Positions 51,624 through 63,769 of a stretch of 64,000 bases of DNA are shown here, one piece after another. The first letter of the stretch is position 1, and each line of letters begins with the position of its first letter. The notes beneath the pieces were generated by a model. The model did not search any database. It was not told the origin of the DNA and was given only the letters and a program-made list of their open reading frames with translations. Origin of the DNA: Leuctra nigra (lineage: Eukaryota > Arthropoda > Insecta > Plecoptera > Leuctridae); assembly GCA_934045905.1 (NCBI GenBank), contig OW203771.1, positions 3,658,001 through 3,722,000 of the forward strand. Reading direction: 5' to 3'. Position numbers and translations under genes: made by a program.

Positions 51624-51999
51624 ATCCCATAAAAAACACTCCGTGTAAAAATACCAGCCAAGTCTCTTCAACTAAAAAAAAAATAGAAGAAATCTAAAAA
51701 TTCAGCACTGAAAAGTAGTGATATCAAAAAAAGGCCAAGTCAAAACTTTTAAAAATTACTTGGCGCATCGTGCATATAAATAGTATAGAAGTAGGTCGGT
51801 AATCAAATATACTCATCTATACATAAAATATATCTATAATCCCATAGAAAAACGATGCGCCAAGTAATTTTTAAAAGTTTTGACTTGGCCTTTTTTTGAT
51901 ATCACTACTTTTCAGTGCTGAATTTTTAGATTTCTTCTATTTTTTTTTTAGTTGAAGAGACTTGGCTGGTATTTTTACACGGAGTGTTTTTTATGGGAT
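51624..51999. repeat. 148-bp inverted repeat, no mismatch seen
   Basis: Arms 51624-51771 and 51852-51999 are reverse complements over 148 bp by eye, including matching A10/T10 and A7/T7 runs. The spacer is 80 bp. Outer ends ATCCCATAAAAAACACTCCG. A transcript would form a long perfect hairpin. No target duplication recognised. Confidence 0.85.
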
Positions 52000-52139
52000 A
52001 TCATTCCTTTTTTCAGTTTATTCTTACAATTTGTAGCATATATTGTGGAACCAAAGACTATAATTCCTTTAAAAAAATACGCCTTTTTGATTTGGTTGCT
52101 AAGAAAGTTGTGCTTGTTACTATGTATATGCCATAAATG

Positions 52140-52800
52140 ATATGCTATAAAGTATAGCGCAAGTTTCGTTCCAATTGGTCCAGCCGTTCTCGAGTTATGG
52201 CATCACTTCCGGTTTTCAAAATGGCGGCTGACTTCACTGCCACCTAAAATTTGTGTCTTTAAATGCTATGTAACATTATAAGCCTTCTGAATATGTAGTT
52301 ATTGTTATAAGAGATGATTTCATTCAAATTTGGCATTTTTATGACGTCATTTCCGGTTTCGGTAAAAGTACATTTCTATTTTGACTGTTGATATTTCATT
52401 GAGAAGACCATCCGAATCGTTTGGCGCTAGTTTCGTCCCAATTGGTCCATCAGTTTTTAAGATATGACGTCACTTCCGGTTTCAAAATGGTGGCACAAAA
52501 AATTCGTAAGGACAAGGTATCATCAGACGCCAAAAGTGCATATATGGTAAAAATTTCAGATCGATCGGCTCAGCCGTTTAGGCTGTGGCGCTGTCAACAG
52601 TGTTTCCTGATATCATCAGAATCATCATCTTCAGAATCAGAAAGTGGTGTAATTTTACATATTTCACGGCCCTCTAGCACGAAAATGACATACCCTATTG
52701 TTCCCAAATTCGGTATATGGGGTGGGGTGGGCCATAGCTCGAAATTAAGATATTTTGCAACAATGTGAGATTTTCCAATTTTAAGATCCAGTAGGCCGAA
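52140..52800 (+). repeat. Repeat with recurrent TTGGTCCANNNGTT motif
   Basis: Three related blocks (about 52165-52225, 52340-52375, 52425-52490) carry TTCCAATTGGTCCAGCCGTT, CTCGAGTTATGGCATCAC or ACGTCACTTCCGGTTTC. Such blocks are common in insect DNA elements. Boundaries not found; possibly one element with the adjacent inverted repeat. Confidence 0.4.
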
Positions 52801-53805
52801 AATGCCATGTTGTTGCTTACAGTAAAAGTGGTTGGTCTGCTCCTCAGTTTATTAGGCATTTACGGTATGTTGAGTGAGTGTGAGTGTACGGTACGACTTG
52901 GCTGGGTGGAGCGACCGCTCCACTAGATTAATAAATACCTTACTATCAACAAATGCAGACATTTATGTGACGGGAAAACACATTGAATGTAGTTGATAAC
53001 ACAAATAAACTCTTTTATCAGTGAATCTAATAAAAGACAAAGCTGCATTTTTGTTTGTTTTAAAGTTCATGATGTTTATGTTAAGAGTTCGTTTGTTTCT
53101 GAATGTCAGCAAACAAACGTAAGCAAATATTTGACAATCGAAATATGACATAAAGGTGATAATACCTGCATGATATTTTAAGTCAGATAAAAACACACTG
53201 ACCTATGCCGATTTAATGTTATAAGGAGTATGCACGAGAAAGCTCACGGCCTTCTTAACCGCCTAAATTTCGCCATGACAGTCCCCAAAAAACAAAAGTC
53301 AAACGTGACAGCCGGTTTAAATTGTATATTTTAGTATTTGTCTACTCTTTTACGTCTGCTTTCTTGTTCTAATGTTATCCCTAGTACTCATATTTAATGG
53401 TTAGACTATTCAATGATAATGGATTTTGATTGATTCCAACATTACATTTTCCATAAGGTGCGTTTCAAATTTCGCTGGCCATGCTGGCCAGTGGCCACTG
53501 TCTATTTTAAGAGGATTACCAATTAAATAAATGCCTGAATGTATGTTGGACATAATTGCAGACAAATAAATGCAGAAAATGCAGAAAATGCAGAAAATGT
53601 CAAATATATCACTGTCAGTTGCCCTAAAGATATTGCTTTCAAACTATTTCGACAAAATAAAGCTCTCGACAAGCATGAGCCTAGGCTTGATATACCCGTC
53701 ATGGCGGTCAAAAATCAAAATCACAGATCACGTGCATACTCCTTAGAATCATGTCCAAAATTGGCATCAATGTTCAACCACCACAAAGGTGTTAAAAATT
53801 ATTAT

Positions 53806-53810
<5 letters not shown>
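52801..53810. other. No gene recognised
   Basis: Only a small tandem of TGCAGAAAA (53570-53598) and unassigned AT-rich DNA. Confidence 0.4.

Positions 53811-53837
<27 letters not shown>
53811..53837. repeat. Poly-T tract
   Basis: About 27 consecutive T. On the minus strand it would be an A tail lying 140 bp beyond the stop of the LINE relic at 53977, consistent with that element's 3' end. Confidence 0.7.
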
Positions 53838-53840
<3 letters not shown>

Positions 53841-53976
53841 CGAACCAGGTTCTTTGTGTACCGTTTCATCCCGCCACATAGAGAACTGAGTTCCCTCTCG
53901 ACCTTGCCGCGCCCCACAACCGTGGCGGTAAGCGACAAGGCTGCCTTTTAGATTTTACGCCGCTGTTATTTAAAAC

Positions 53977-54240
53977 CTAAACCTCCCCATGTGCCCTAAG
54001 GAGCTGGAGAGAACCAAGAATTACTGCTTTCTGCATATTATCCGCAAGTCTGAGATCACTATCTCGACAAGTCGGGATCTTCTTTAAACCCTTTACTAAA
54101 GAGTCGGGCACCCCACCCATAACACCAATGATGAGCACCACAAGTCGGACATTATACCCCGGATACTGCTGCCTCAAGTCCACTAGAAGGTCTTGGTACT
54201 TATCAACCTTTTCCTTTTCTTTCTCCCTGATGCTGGTCTC
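53977..54240 (-). pseudogene. Non-LTR retrotransposon C-terminal relic
   Basis: The minus frame reads REKEKEKVDKYQDLLVDLRQ, then VLIIGVMGGVPDSLVKGLKK and ADNMQKAVILGSLQLLRAH before a stop at 53977. The KY-DL, V-GVP-SL and MQKAVILGS-RLLR pattern is the conserved tail of a group of LINE-type polymerases. No catalytic domain remains; a poly-A follows about 140 bp later. Confidence 0.6.
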
Positions 54241-54249
54241 CGCTGGACC

Positions 54250-54302
54250 AGCGGAATTATTATTAATTATTATAATTATAATAATAATAATAATAATAAA
54301 TA

Positions 54303-54348
<46 letters not shown>

Positions 54349-54349
54349 G
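54250..54349. repeat. ATT microsatellite
   Basis: TTATTATTATTATTATTATT repeated from about 54302 to 54349, preceded by an inverted AATAATAATAATAAT block. Confidence 0.8.
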
Positions 54350-55764
54350 GCAACATAGATATTTTCCGGGACCTCCCTCACAGAGATCTTTTCACAGAGC
54401 AAAGAAACTTTGTCTTCTACTCGGTCCGGCAATGACTTCTTACTTTCAAATCACATGCTGTTGTTTTTCAAGTTCCATGGGTAGCTCAGTCCTTGAAGAC
54501 TTCTTACTCAGCATGTTTGAATATCGGTTAAAAATAATTGTTTATGAAATAAGACATCGGGCGCCTACTGTTAAAAATAAATACTGCCACAAACTGGATC
54601 GCAGTTTGAATCAGTTTATAACGAGTGACATTTTGTAAAAGATGTCGGACTAAACGTCTTTATATAGGAATAGAAGAAACCAAGTACCTACCTACATCAA
54701 AGAAATCTATTAAATTAATTTGATAAACAGTTCGCAAAACGCGTTATGGTATGAATGAAGCCTAAATTCAAAACCAATTAAATTTGTAACTAAGATTTAA
54801 ATCGGTGTTAATTTTAATTTTAGCGCTTGTATATTTTTTATAGGAGTCATAAAAACGAATTCATAATTTAAAATCTATTGAAGATTACAATAAAAACTCT
54901 AAATTAGCAAAGAATATACACTAATAATATAAAGGAAGATTTAAATCACGAACTCTTCAAATAATAATAACAGGAGCTTTTGCACCAATTCAGGAATAAA
55001 TTGTAAATTTAATTTTTCACCATTTTATTGCTGGTGGCACCCTCTCTAAAAAAAAAAAAAAAACACTTCTGAGACTGGATTCTCGGGTCCCCTCGTGTGA
55101 AAACGCCGAGATAGTTCCAATCGAAACGTCCACGTAGCATTCCAACTCCTTCATCCTCAGCCTCCACATCACACGACAACGACAGGGCGTTGTTGCAGAA
55201 ATCAGGAAAAAGCATTAAAACCGATCCGTGATCAATAGTTGCTCTCTCCTTGACAATAATATCCGATCTACCGTTAGAGCAGAAGGTGAATGCCATACGT
55301 GTGAGCAGACTCAAGGCGAACCAGAAGTGTCAACACGCCGGGACGGACGCGCGTCTGTGATGAACACCCCGGCGGTCGGGGGTTCCGCGGTGACAACCTC
55401 GACAGCAGCACCGCTAGTCGAGCAAGTCGAATTTTACGAGAACGACACAAGTTTAGGGAAAAGGGCAGTTGATTAATCGCAATTTTTGATTGGGATATTT
55501 CGCCACCGACGATGTCTATAATGACGTGTCCACACCGAACTGACAAAACAGCGCCAACGAAACCGGCACAAGATAAGAGCAAAAAGGAACTATGTGGGCC
55601 CGGCATTATCGAATTGATATCAGAAAAACATATGAATGAAAACGATTTGGAAGAATAAAAACTGCATTGCGTAGCATATAGGCGATCGCACAACTATGCA
55701 AGTTAAGTGCTTAGAGAAAAATAACAACACAGATAAATACTGCTTTTTAGCATAATTTATTGAA
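54350..55764. other. No gene recognised
   Basis: A GC-richer patch at 55290-55440 has overlapping ORFs on both strands (82 and 139 codons) with no motif. The rest is AT-rich. Confidence 0.35.
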
Positions 55765-55925
55765 GTGGTGCTTTAACGTCGCACTATCTGCAACTACGCT
55801 AATGGCAACGATAGAATGATCGTGATGATGAAGAATAATAGGTCAGTAAAGACTGACGGTGGGAAGGAGGCGGTCGTTGCCTATATTGTACAGGGAACCT
55901 TCCAGGCATTTGTCTCTCGACTAGG
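55765..55925 (-). repeat. SINE fragment
   Basis: GCTTTAACGTCGCACTATCTG, CTAATGGCAACGATAG and GGAAGGAGGCGGTCGTTGCC with the AGGCATTTGTCTCTCGACTA block. Confidence 0.6.
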
Positions 55926-56407
55926 AATTATTCAACGCATGTTTCGTGATGCAAGAAAAATGTATTACAAAATAAGAAATTCGCCTGTTCCGCTAACTAA
56001 TCAAATGATTTTATCAGTTTTTTCACAAAGCACATGATCGTTTGGCGCTGATAACCTTGCTGTTGAGCCCCAGAAAGTACGTTATCTACCTGCCTGACCT
56101 CTGACTCTTATCTACCCTCCGAATATATTGATACAAACCATCGGTATAGAGCGTATTTGCGAGAAGATTCTCCGTGTTCTAAACTTAGTCAAATTAACTT
56201 GGGCTTGTCCTTGAATCAATCGATGTTTATCAATGACTTTTACAAATGCAATTGATATGAAATGAGGCATCACATGCGTCTTCAACTGTCCAATTTAAGT
56301 TAATTGGAAAATGCGTAAAATATTAGGACGAACAAAAGGTCACTGTATAAATTTTAAGACACCCTATTCTGTTAAAGCAATTACATTTCATTATAACAGA
56401 TATTGTT

Positions 56408-57173
56408 CAGGGACCCGAACCGGAACCGGAACCGGAACCTAGAACCGGTATGAACCTTTATAATGTCGGAACCAGAACCGGAACCGGAATACTTTTTTCC
56501 CAAAGAACCGGAACCGGAACCCGAACCTTTATAATTAATTAGGTTCTTGAAGGTTCTTAAAGGTTCTTTAAGGTTCCTTCTTTTAATAAAAAATCATGTA
56601 TATCACTTGGATATAATATTATTCACAAAGTTGTAAAAAGTTTATTTTTTGATAAAATTTCCAAAATGTATTTTTGTAGAAATTTTTAATTCTTGATAAG
56701 AAATAATAATTCTTCATTATGCAAACGCTGCTCGAGTTTTCAATTTTTGAATCTGACTACTGCGATGAGAGCTGCATTGCCGACAATTTGAATAATAGCT
56801 CAGGAAAAATGAATGTTTACGTTGTCTTATGGAGAAAATTGCAGCCACTATACTGTCTCCTCTGATATTTACTCTGCGCACCATCATGTGAATTTTATAC
56901 AGGCACTGCCTACACCTGTGCTTGCATTCATAGGAAAAACCAAATCCAATAATTCCATTAAATTTGACATTACTGAAGTTTTATAATATAGTTTAATTTA
57001 AAATTTTAGAACCGGAACCGGAACCCGGAACCTTTATGCAGGAACCGGAACCGGAACCGAACCTTTAAGAATATTTGTTTCAGAACCGGAACCGGAACCC
57101 GAACCTTTATAAAATAAAATTGTGGAACCGGAACCGGAACCCGAACCTTTATTCATAAAGGTTCGGGTCCCTG
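56408..57173. mobile_element. hAT-like element with iterated GGAACC motifs
   Basis: Ends CAGGGACCCGAACC, inverted at the right. Flanks ATATTGTT (56400-56407) and ATATTGAT (57174-57181) match at 6 of 8. Both subterminal zones carry runs of CCGGAACCGGAACC and AAGGTTCTT-type sequence. 766 bp without a transposase ORF. Confidence 0.65.
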
Positions 57174-57181
57174 ATATTGAT

Positions 57182-58347
57182 AAACATCGTATTAAAAAGT
57201 CTTGAAGGGCAAAAGGATGACATATATTGAGATTATGCCCGCCTCGTAGAAAATAGACTAAAAATTTTAGTGACAAAGTTGCAGTCGATGGAATTTCTCT
57301 TTGAAAAGAGTAAAACTTATTTTAGGCCAACGACGTATGATCTCCACAAATGTCCCCAACATATGTGCCCAAAAATGTCTCCAAAATGAAAATAATTGAT
57401 TACCCGGTATATCTTATCTTCTTATCTCTAATTATGAGAAAATCTAGCTTCCTCATAATTCTATCCGTAACACATTGCGAGAAGTATGAACCTCTGCGTT
57501 TAAAATTATTTCATACGTATTGATTGCCACATAACTTATTCATAAGTGGCTCGATATTCCTATAACATGTGTTCCAACATGTACACCTTGCGACAGAGAT
57601 AATGATCGCAGACGTCACACGGTCATTATCAACCAGAAGAATTTTAAGACAGGAAGTGGACATGCAAGATTAGAGGTCAATTCAAAAAATATTCTCTTAA
57701 TAAGTGCAATTACGATCATGTTATTAAAAAGACAAAGATATCTATTTTGTAACGGGATATACATATTTATAAAGATTATTCATGATAATAGATAATGGCA
57801 TTGATAGATTTATTGAAGGGATTATTTATGTTGGTATGAAAATTTAATTGACAGTATTCCTTTAGTAAAGTTTACCGGTTTACGTCTTTGTGAAACTGAT
57901 AAGAATAAAAATGTTGCAAAAATGGCATTGAGATATGTGCAACAAATAGATTAAGTTACAACAAAATGTACAGCCGCCTACAAATAAAATTAATTGTTGG
58001 CATTTTGCGCTATTTCTAAGTATTGAGTAGGTATATTTTCATATCTGGCGCCAACTGAAAAAATTTGGCAATGATAAGATTTTGCTCCGCTTTGCTTTTC
58101 CCCCAAATATTTTGCGTCAGTTTCCATAGAAAGCGCCGTAGGAAAGATAGGTATTAATAGATAACCATCTCGATATTTTTCTTTTTGTGGGGATTTTTTG
58201 TTTATAAAAAAACAAATGTGAAATTAAAATCGACTTTACCTTTAAAATTCCACTAATGTTAAAAATAATACGAGATTTACGTTATGGAATGCATACAAAA
58301 GTAGAGTATCTTAATTTTCGTAATTTTTAAGGTTTTTGTGATTTTTA
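57182..58347. other. No gene recognised
   Basis: Unassigned AT-rich DNA between the GGAACC element and the Helitron-like element. Confidence 0.4.
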
Positions 58348-59672
58348 TTGAGCGAGCGAAGCGAGCGTCTCCATTTGGCTCTTTTGGCACGGACCTCTGT
58401 TTTTTTTTTTGTTTGTTTTTTTTTTTTTCTGTTACTGACGATATACAGGTCAGAGTTTTTCTTCGATCGAGCTGAAATTTTGCACACATGTACGTAACAT
58501 TTCTGATTGTTGCAGACCCTAATTTTTTTGAAATCCATTGATTGGTTCAAATTTAAAAAAAATTAACTTTCGATTGGTTGTTTTGATCAAATTGAAATTT
58601 TGACAAGTCATTACCCCCAACATTGTACTCAATCAAACAAAGTTTCAGCCAAATCCTCCCATTGGTTAAAATTTAAAACCATCTTTCCTGTGTTTTTAGA
58701 AATTTAAACTATAACCGATTGAACGATCAACTTATAACTTCGCATGATGGTTGGGTCCAACATTATCTGCATTTTTGACAATTTTCATACTAATCTGTGT
58801 TTAAATCCAAACGTTATTGACATTTTACGGACTATTAGCGTGTTGGCTGTCAAATTCACGGCGACTTCGACTCTTCAGTTCAAGGCAAGGTAGTTAGAGC
58901 AGAAACTTTCAAACGCAAATGAAACTGATAATGACCGTTCAACAGTCGATCTGATATTGTGTAGACACACTTATATCATATGAGTGGTCTCAGGTATATT
59001 TTTTGAAGGAGATCCTGTGATTTTTTAAAATTAACACGGAACAGTTCAATCATAAAGGTTCAATTGATCAACTTAAAGCTTTGCATGGTTATTTGGACCA
59101 ATATTTTAGGAATGTTTTGAGATTTCTATACAAATCTGTGGCGAAATTTTAGAATTATTGGCTTTTAATGACATTTTCGATAGACAGAATTTCGGTTCGA
59201 GGTGTTGCGCGTATCCGTGCTCGCTCATCAACGCGTTACTCAGATTCATTGGTTAAAATTTAAATAAATATCTCCTGATAGGCTGAAAAATGAAAACGGT
59301 CTTCGATAATTCTGATCAAACTCATATTTTGCATGATCATTAAGACCAATATTGTCTCTTATTTTACAAAATTTCATCCCAATCAGTTAAGAACGTATGA
59401 AGTTATTTACATTTTTAATATCTGTCAGTAATGAAGTATCGAAATGAATGTTTTCCAGTGCCAATTGAAAATTGATTCTGATTTGCTTTATGAACCAGGT
59501 GCTTAGATGCTATTTTAAAGTTTCGATGAAAAGCATACACTTTTAAGTTGATATCATAATCAATTCCATATGGATGTATATGTTTTCTGTGCGTTGTGTA
59601 CGCATTTCCGGTTCGAGAATTTGCACGTACCCGTGCTCGCTCATCAACGCGTTACACTGAGCGTTTTCCTAG
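58348..59672 (+). mobile_element. Helitron-like element, longest copy
   Basis: Starts TTGAGCGAGCGAAGCGAGCG after host A and ends GCTCGCTCATCAACGCG, hairpin, GCGTTTTCCTAG before host T. Internal short blocks such as TGAAATTTTGCACACATG and CAAAGTTTCAGCCAAATCC recur in other copies. 1325 bp, no Rep/helicase. Confidence 0.7.
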
Positions 59673-59910
59673 TTGTATTATACACTTGGCCAACTAAAAT
59701 TATCGTTCAATAAATCTGATTGACTGAATGTTAGATCGCACCATCAGAAGTCAGTCCAAGCGATCTCCTTGTCTCACTCTATAGTAGGTGACCTCACATT
59801 TCAATAATAATCAAGCAAACATTGATTGTTACAGAACATGACAACCAGTCATTCAAATTTATTCACCAATAATTTTTTATTGGTGGCTTGTAATGTCCAA
59901 TCATTACTTT

Positions 59911-60118
59911 CATTCCATTCTCCTAGGAGATCTCTAACCCTCATCAGTGCGTTGTGTCAAATGTCCGTCCGTCCGATCGGGTAGCTCAGTTGGTAGAGCT
60001 CTCGCCCGGCAAGTGAGAGGTCCCGGGTTCGAGCCCCGGTTCGGTCGGATATTTTTCACAACGCACATCCCTTCATATCATCCTGACTCCATGGAAGTTT
60101 TCCACAGAAACCTACATT
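59911..60118 (+). repeat. Dispersed repeat containing a tRNA-like cloverleaf (copy 2)
   Basis: GATCGGG TA GCTC AGTTGGTA GAGC begins the fold near 59976; the anticodon stem CTCGC/GTGAG and the T arm pair well. The anticodon loop is CCGGCAA with C instead of the invariant T33, arguing against a working tRNA. Flanks match 16127-16350 closely, including CACAACGCACATCCCTTC and CATGGAAGTTTTCCACA. Confidence 0.6.
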
Positions 60119-60384
60119 CTCAATAATTTTTTACTTGGCCAAGTGTTCATATTGATTGATTTCGTATTTCAAATATAGAAATTCAAATGCACCGTATGCA
60201 CCTCACAATGCGCTGCACCAGACTCGAACAAGCGACTCTAGACACATCATTAACTCTCTCCACACTCACGGACAGTCAGACATCGGCAAGAGCTTTCTAT
60301 TTAACAGCCAGCAGATGCAAAACAGCCTCCAAGCGGCTAGCACTTCCCTCACCGCACGCTTTTCACCACCGACTACTGGAGTTT

Positions 60385-60790
60385 GCAACCCGAATATAAT
60401 GGCGACGGACGAATGATTCTTGATAAGGATGGACGGTGGAAAGGAGGAGGTAGTGATATCTAGTGTTGGGATTTTTCATGAAAAATTTTTTTGTGAAAAT
60501 TTTCAATATTTTGAATTCTGAGGAAGGTAATTTAATTATTTTTTATTTTTCCTGGTAATGCACCGACATTTTTAAACGTATTCTATCACGCATAATAAAT
60601 GTAACACACCTCAATTAATACTTTACAAAATAAAAAAAATTAAAATATGCTAGTCCTCTGTAAATGAGTATTTTCATGAAAATTTTCATGGAAATTTTCA
60701 ACAGGTCTTGAAAATTTTCAAGTCCCAACACTAGTGATATCTCATTAGAAAACCTTCCCATCAATTGAAATCTCAGTCACAATTCACATG
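60385..60790 (-). repeat. SINE interrupted by a hAT-like MITE
   Basis: TAATGGCGACGGACGAATG through GGAGGTAGTGATATC, then after the insert TCATTAGAAAACCTTCCCATC. One SINE split by 60461-60733. Confidence 0.6.
60461..60733. mobile_element. hAT-like MITE, intact (TAGTGTTGG family)
   Basis: Ends TAGTGTTGGGA and TCCCAACACTA with exact duplications GTGATATC at 60453-60460 and 60734-60741. 273 bp. Reference copy for the truncated relatives at 447-706 and 24290-24531. Confidence 0.85.
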
Positions 60791-63040
60791 GAATCGAATA
60801 ATCGACTTACTGTTTTAAATATAGGTACGTTTTTCCGTCATCATTATTATAATCCTATAATTTTGCAGTGTTTTTGCATGGTAAATTTATTTTGAAAGAG
60901 CAAAATGCACCCGAAAAATTGTTGACAAATATTAAGGAACAACAAAGCATATCTATGCTTAAGGGTCTCATGCATTGTACTTGTACCTTGTCTATTGGAA
61001 ATAAACTTACTTACTTTATAAAAATATCATTGGTGAATGGTGACTTTATGAATGACTATAAACATTCCTATAATTGCTTTTAACCAATATAGCTCAGCTG
61101 TGACGTACTAGTTGAGATCCTGAGCAAAATTCAATCGATTAAATTGAAAACAGATAACTGTCAATAAAATAAAACATACGTAATTTAGCATTATGTCAAC
61201 ACAGGATGCCTGGCTGATATCAGTTCAATGTTACGCGCGATCTGATAAGATAAGTTCGATGCATTGCTAAATGATTGCATTCTCTTGCATGGACCAATAG
61301 GCACTACAGAGCCACGTATATTTCGCGAGGCGCGATAATAATCACAGTTGTTCTGCGGATAACCCTCTTTTTGCTCAATGTGCACGAGTCATGTAATTTC
61401 AAGTTCAAATATATGTAAGAAACGAAATTGAAGAAAAATCAACAATAATAAACGAAATAGGTCGTTTTACTGCGAAATAAGCACGAAATCACGCCATATT
61501 TTCCAAAATAACCTTATAAATGCAACAAGAAAAAATAGAAAAAAATAGTTCCCTATAGGAAACTATTTTCCTGAGTCCTTGCCTGACCATTGTCTTTTAT
61601 AAGAACCTATCTTTCACCGAAAAGACATTAATTTATATGCCCAATTCCTACACTAAGTTCATATTTCAAGGAGCTGTGGTAACAAAATACAGGGTTATTT
61701 GAATAACACCGCCAAAACGCTAAATTTCTTATTTTTAAATTTGTTAAAAAATCAAACCACTTTCACGGGGCTCTATCAATAGGGTACAGACAACATCTTC
61801 GCAGAAGTCCAAGGCTTGGACTGGTCTTGCGAGTCTGCCTCAAGTTCCAAGTATTCATTTCAAGTTGCTTAGCGTCTTTCAATAGCCCTTCTGTCTTGGT
61901 GAAGCCAAGGAATCATTGAAACCAACTGGACAAGCAGACATGTTCTGTTTATAGTGATTAGTTGTGGTGCGAGAACAATTTTGATTCCTATTTTCCAGTT
62001 AAACTATTACTTTAGATGAGAAACATAATATGTTTGTCAGTTCAGTTTGTGTATGACGTCATATTGAAGTTTTGCATATTTTGGAGCAAATTTTGGAGCC
62101 GTGACCGCGTGTTCAACAATATTATAAGCGAAAAAGTTGTGTCTACTTGTATTATGCAGCAATTTAAACCACTTTTTTGAAATACCTATACCAGCTGGCG
62201 CACCCCCATACAATCTTTGGCTGGCACTGACAGCTGGCTTACTAAGAAAACAGTGTGATTCTTTCTATTTCGTGGTACTTTAGACACAGATCGAGGAAAT
62301 TTTCGTAAAATATATACCTACCTACTAGGAATCGGGAAATGTTGTGAAACACGTAGTTTTGGGACAAAATCGCGTGAAATCGCAAGAATTCGTCAATATC
62401 GCGTCAAAACACAAATTTCGCGAAAATTCGCGAGAAAAAGATATACATATATTTGGAATCAGGAGTGTATGAAACGTAAAGATATGACAGAAAAATCATG
62501 TTTCTAAACATTTCGCGTTTATCGTGGAAACCATACTGGCCCTGCCTATAGATCTCCTTATGAGTATTTATAAAGGTTTGGAAAACGAAGGGGAATTACA
62601 AAAATTTTCAAAAATAATAAACGATCTATCTTTTGATATTGGGATAACAGGTTGCGAGATAAAATTTCAAAAAACAGTATTTTTTCAAAGCGTTCGCTCC
62701 AGAAATTTGGTTATATGTTTCATAGAAAAACCTTTTCATATTCGGGTAAAAAAAGTTCACATTTATTTTACATTGATTAATTATAGAAGGGGGTTCACAA
62801 AATAATGAATTGTGAAACCACTTGCTTCTGTTTGATCTTGTTCTCGTGTGAAGGTAACGCCGAGAGATATGACAGCTAGAATCACGATAAAGCATCAGAT
62901 TGAAGTGTGTCACATGAGAGCTAAACAAACTCAGATAACCAAGTGATCAAGATTACAGCATCAACAGCCAAGCAAGTTCATTCAGATCCCCTAAGTCAAT
63001 GGAAACAATCGATTAAATTAGGGAATTATAAACATTGGGT
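60791..63040. other. No gene recognised; CpG-rich patch
   Basis: A cluster of TCGCG motifs, including AAATTTCGCGAAAATTCGCG, lies at 62370-62435. ORFs of 71-100 codons carry no motif. Confidence 0.35.
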
Positions 63041-63044
63041 CAGG

Positions 63045-63170
63045 TGGTAATAGCTGCTGCACTCCTGAGGTCCCGGGTTCGATTCCGAGATTTTTTCAAT
63101 TTACTTTAGTCGAGAGGCAAATGATGTGAAGGTTCCTACTAATAGACCTAATCAACTAATGGACTAATAA
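63045..63170 (+). repeat. tRNA-derived SINE head
   Basis: CAGGTGGTAATAGCTGCTGC and a good B box, GGGTTCGATTCCG (63074-63086), then GTCGAGAGGCAAATGATG. It stops where the element at 63173 begins. Confidence 0.55.
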
Positions 63171-63172
63171 AC

Positions 63173-63769
63173 CTGTGGCTGGCTGGAATAACTGCTTAAG
63201 TACAAAAAATGCAAAAATAAGATCTTTATATGTAAAATCTTTAAAAAAATTAAGGAATCCAATGGTGAAGTCAGATGTGAAAAATTGTAATTAATAACAA
63301 ATATAGATTGGATTAAGTACAGCACAATTTTACATTTGAAAATTCTGTTCCTGGAAAAACTACCTAAGTGCAGTTAAGCCACAGTCATTTATACCGTACA
63401 GCAATACAAATTGTTATTTCAGTGGCTGGAAAAACGACCTAAGTACTGCCTTACAAATTGCTTTTTCAGTGGCAGGAAAAACTACCTAAGTACACTTAAG
63501 CCATTCACAACACAGCGAACATACAAAGTTAATTTTCAAAACCGTGAATTCTTGGCCTGGAAAAACGACCTAAGTACACTAATTAGGTAATTAACGGGAT
63601 TTAATTAATTTTAAAAATTCTGTATATTGCTTACATTATTATAATAACTTTCTGACAGTAATATTTCAAATATATTGAATAATGTAGTTGCTACCATTCA
63701 AAATGTTGTTTTGGTGTCTACTGAAAAATCAGGTTTTTGTAGTTAAGCAGTTATTCCTGCCAGCCACAG
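63173..63769. mobile_element. DNA element with repeated GGAAAAACGACCTAAGTAC
   Basis: Ends CTGTGGCTGGCTGGAATAAC and its inverted match CAGTTATTCCTGCCAGCCACAG. Four internal copies of GGAAAAACKACCTAAGTRC lie near 63354, 63428, 63474 and 63560. No duplication or transposase resolved. Confidence 0.55.

Noticed and set aside
53539..53889. 116-codon plus-strand ORF with NAENAENAEN repeats
   Set aside because: Generated by a small TGCAGAAAA tandem and a poly-T tract; no domain.
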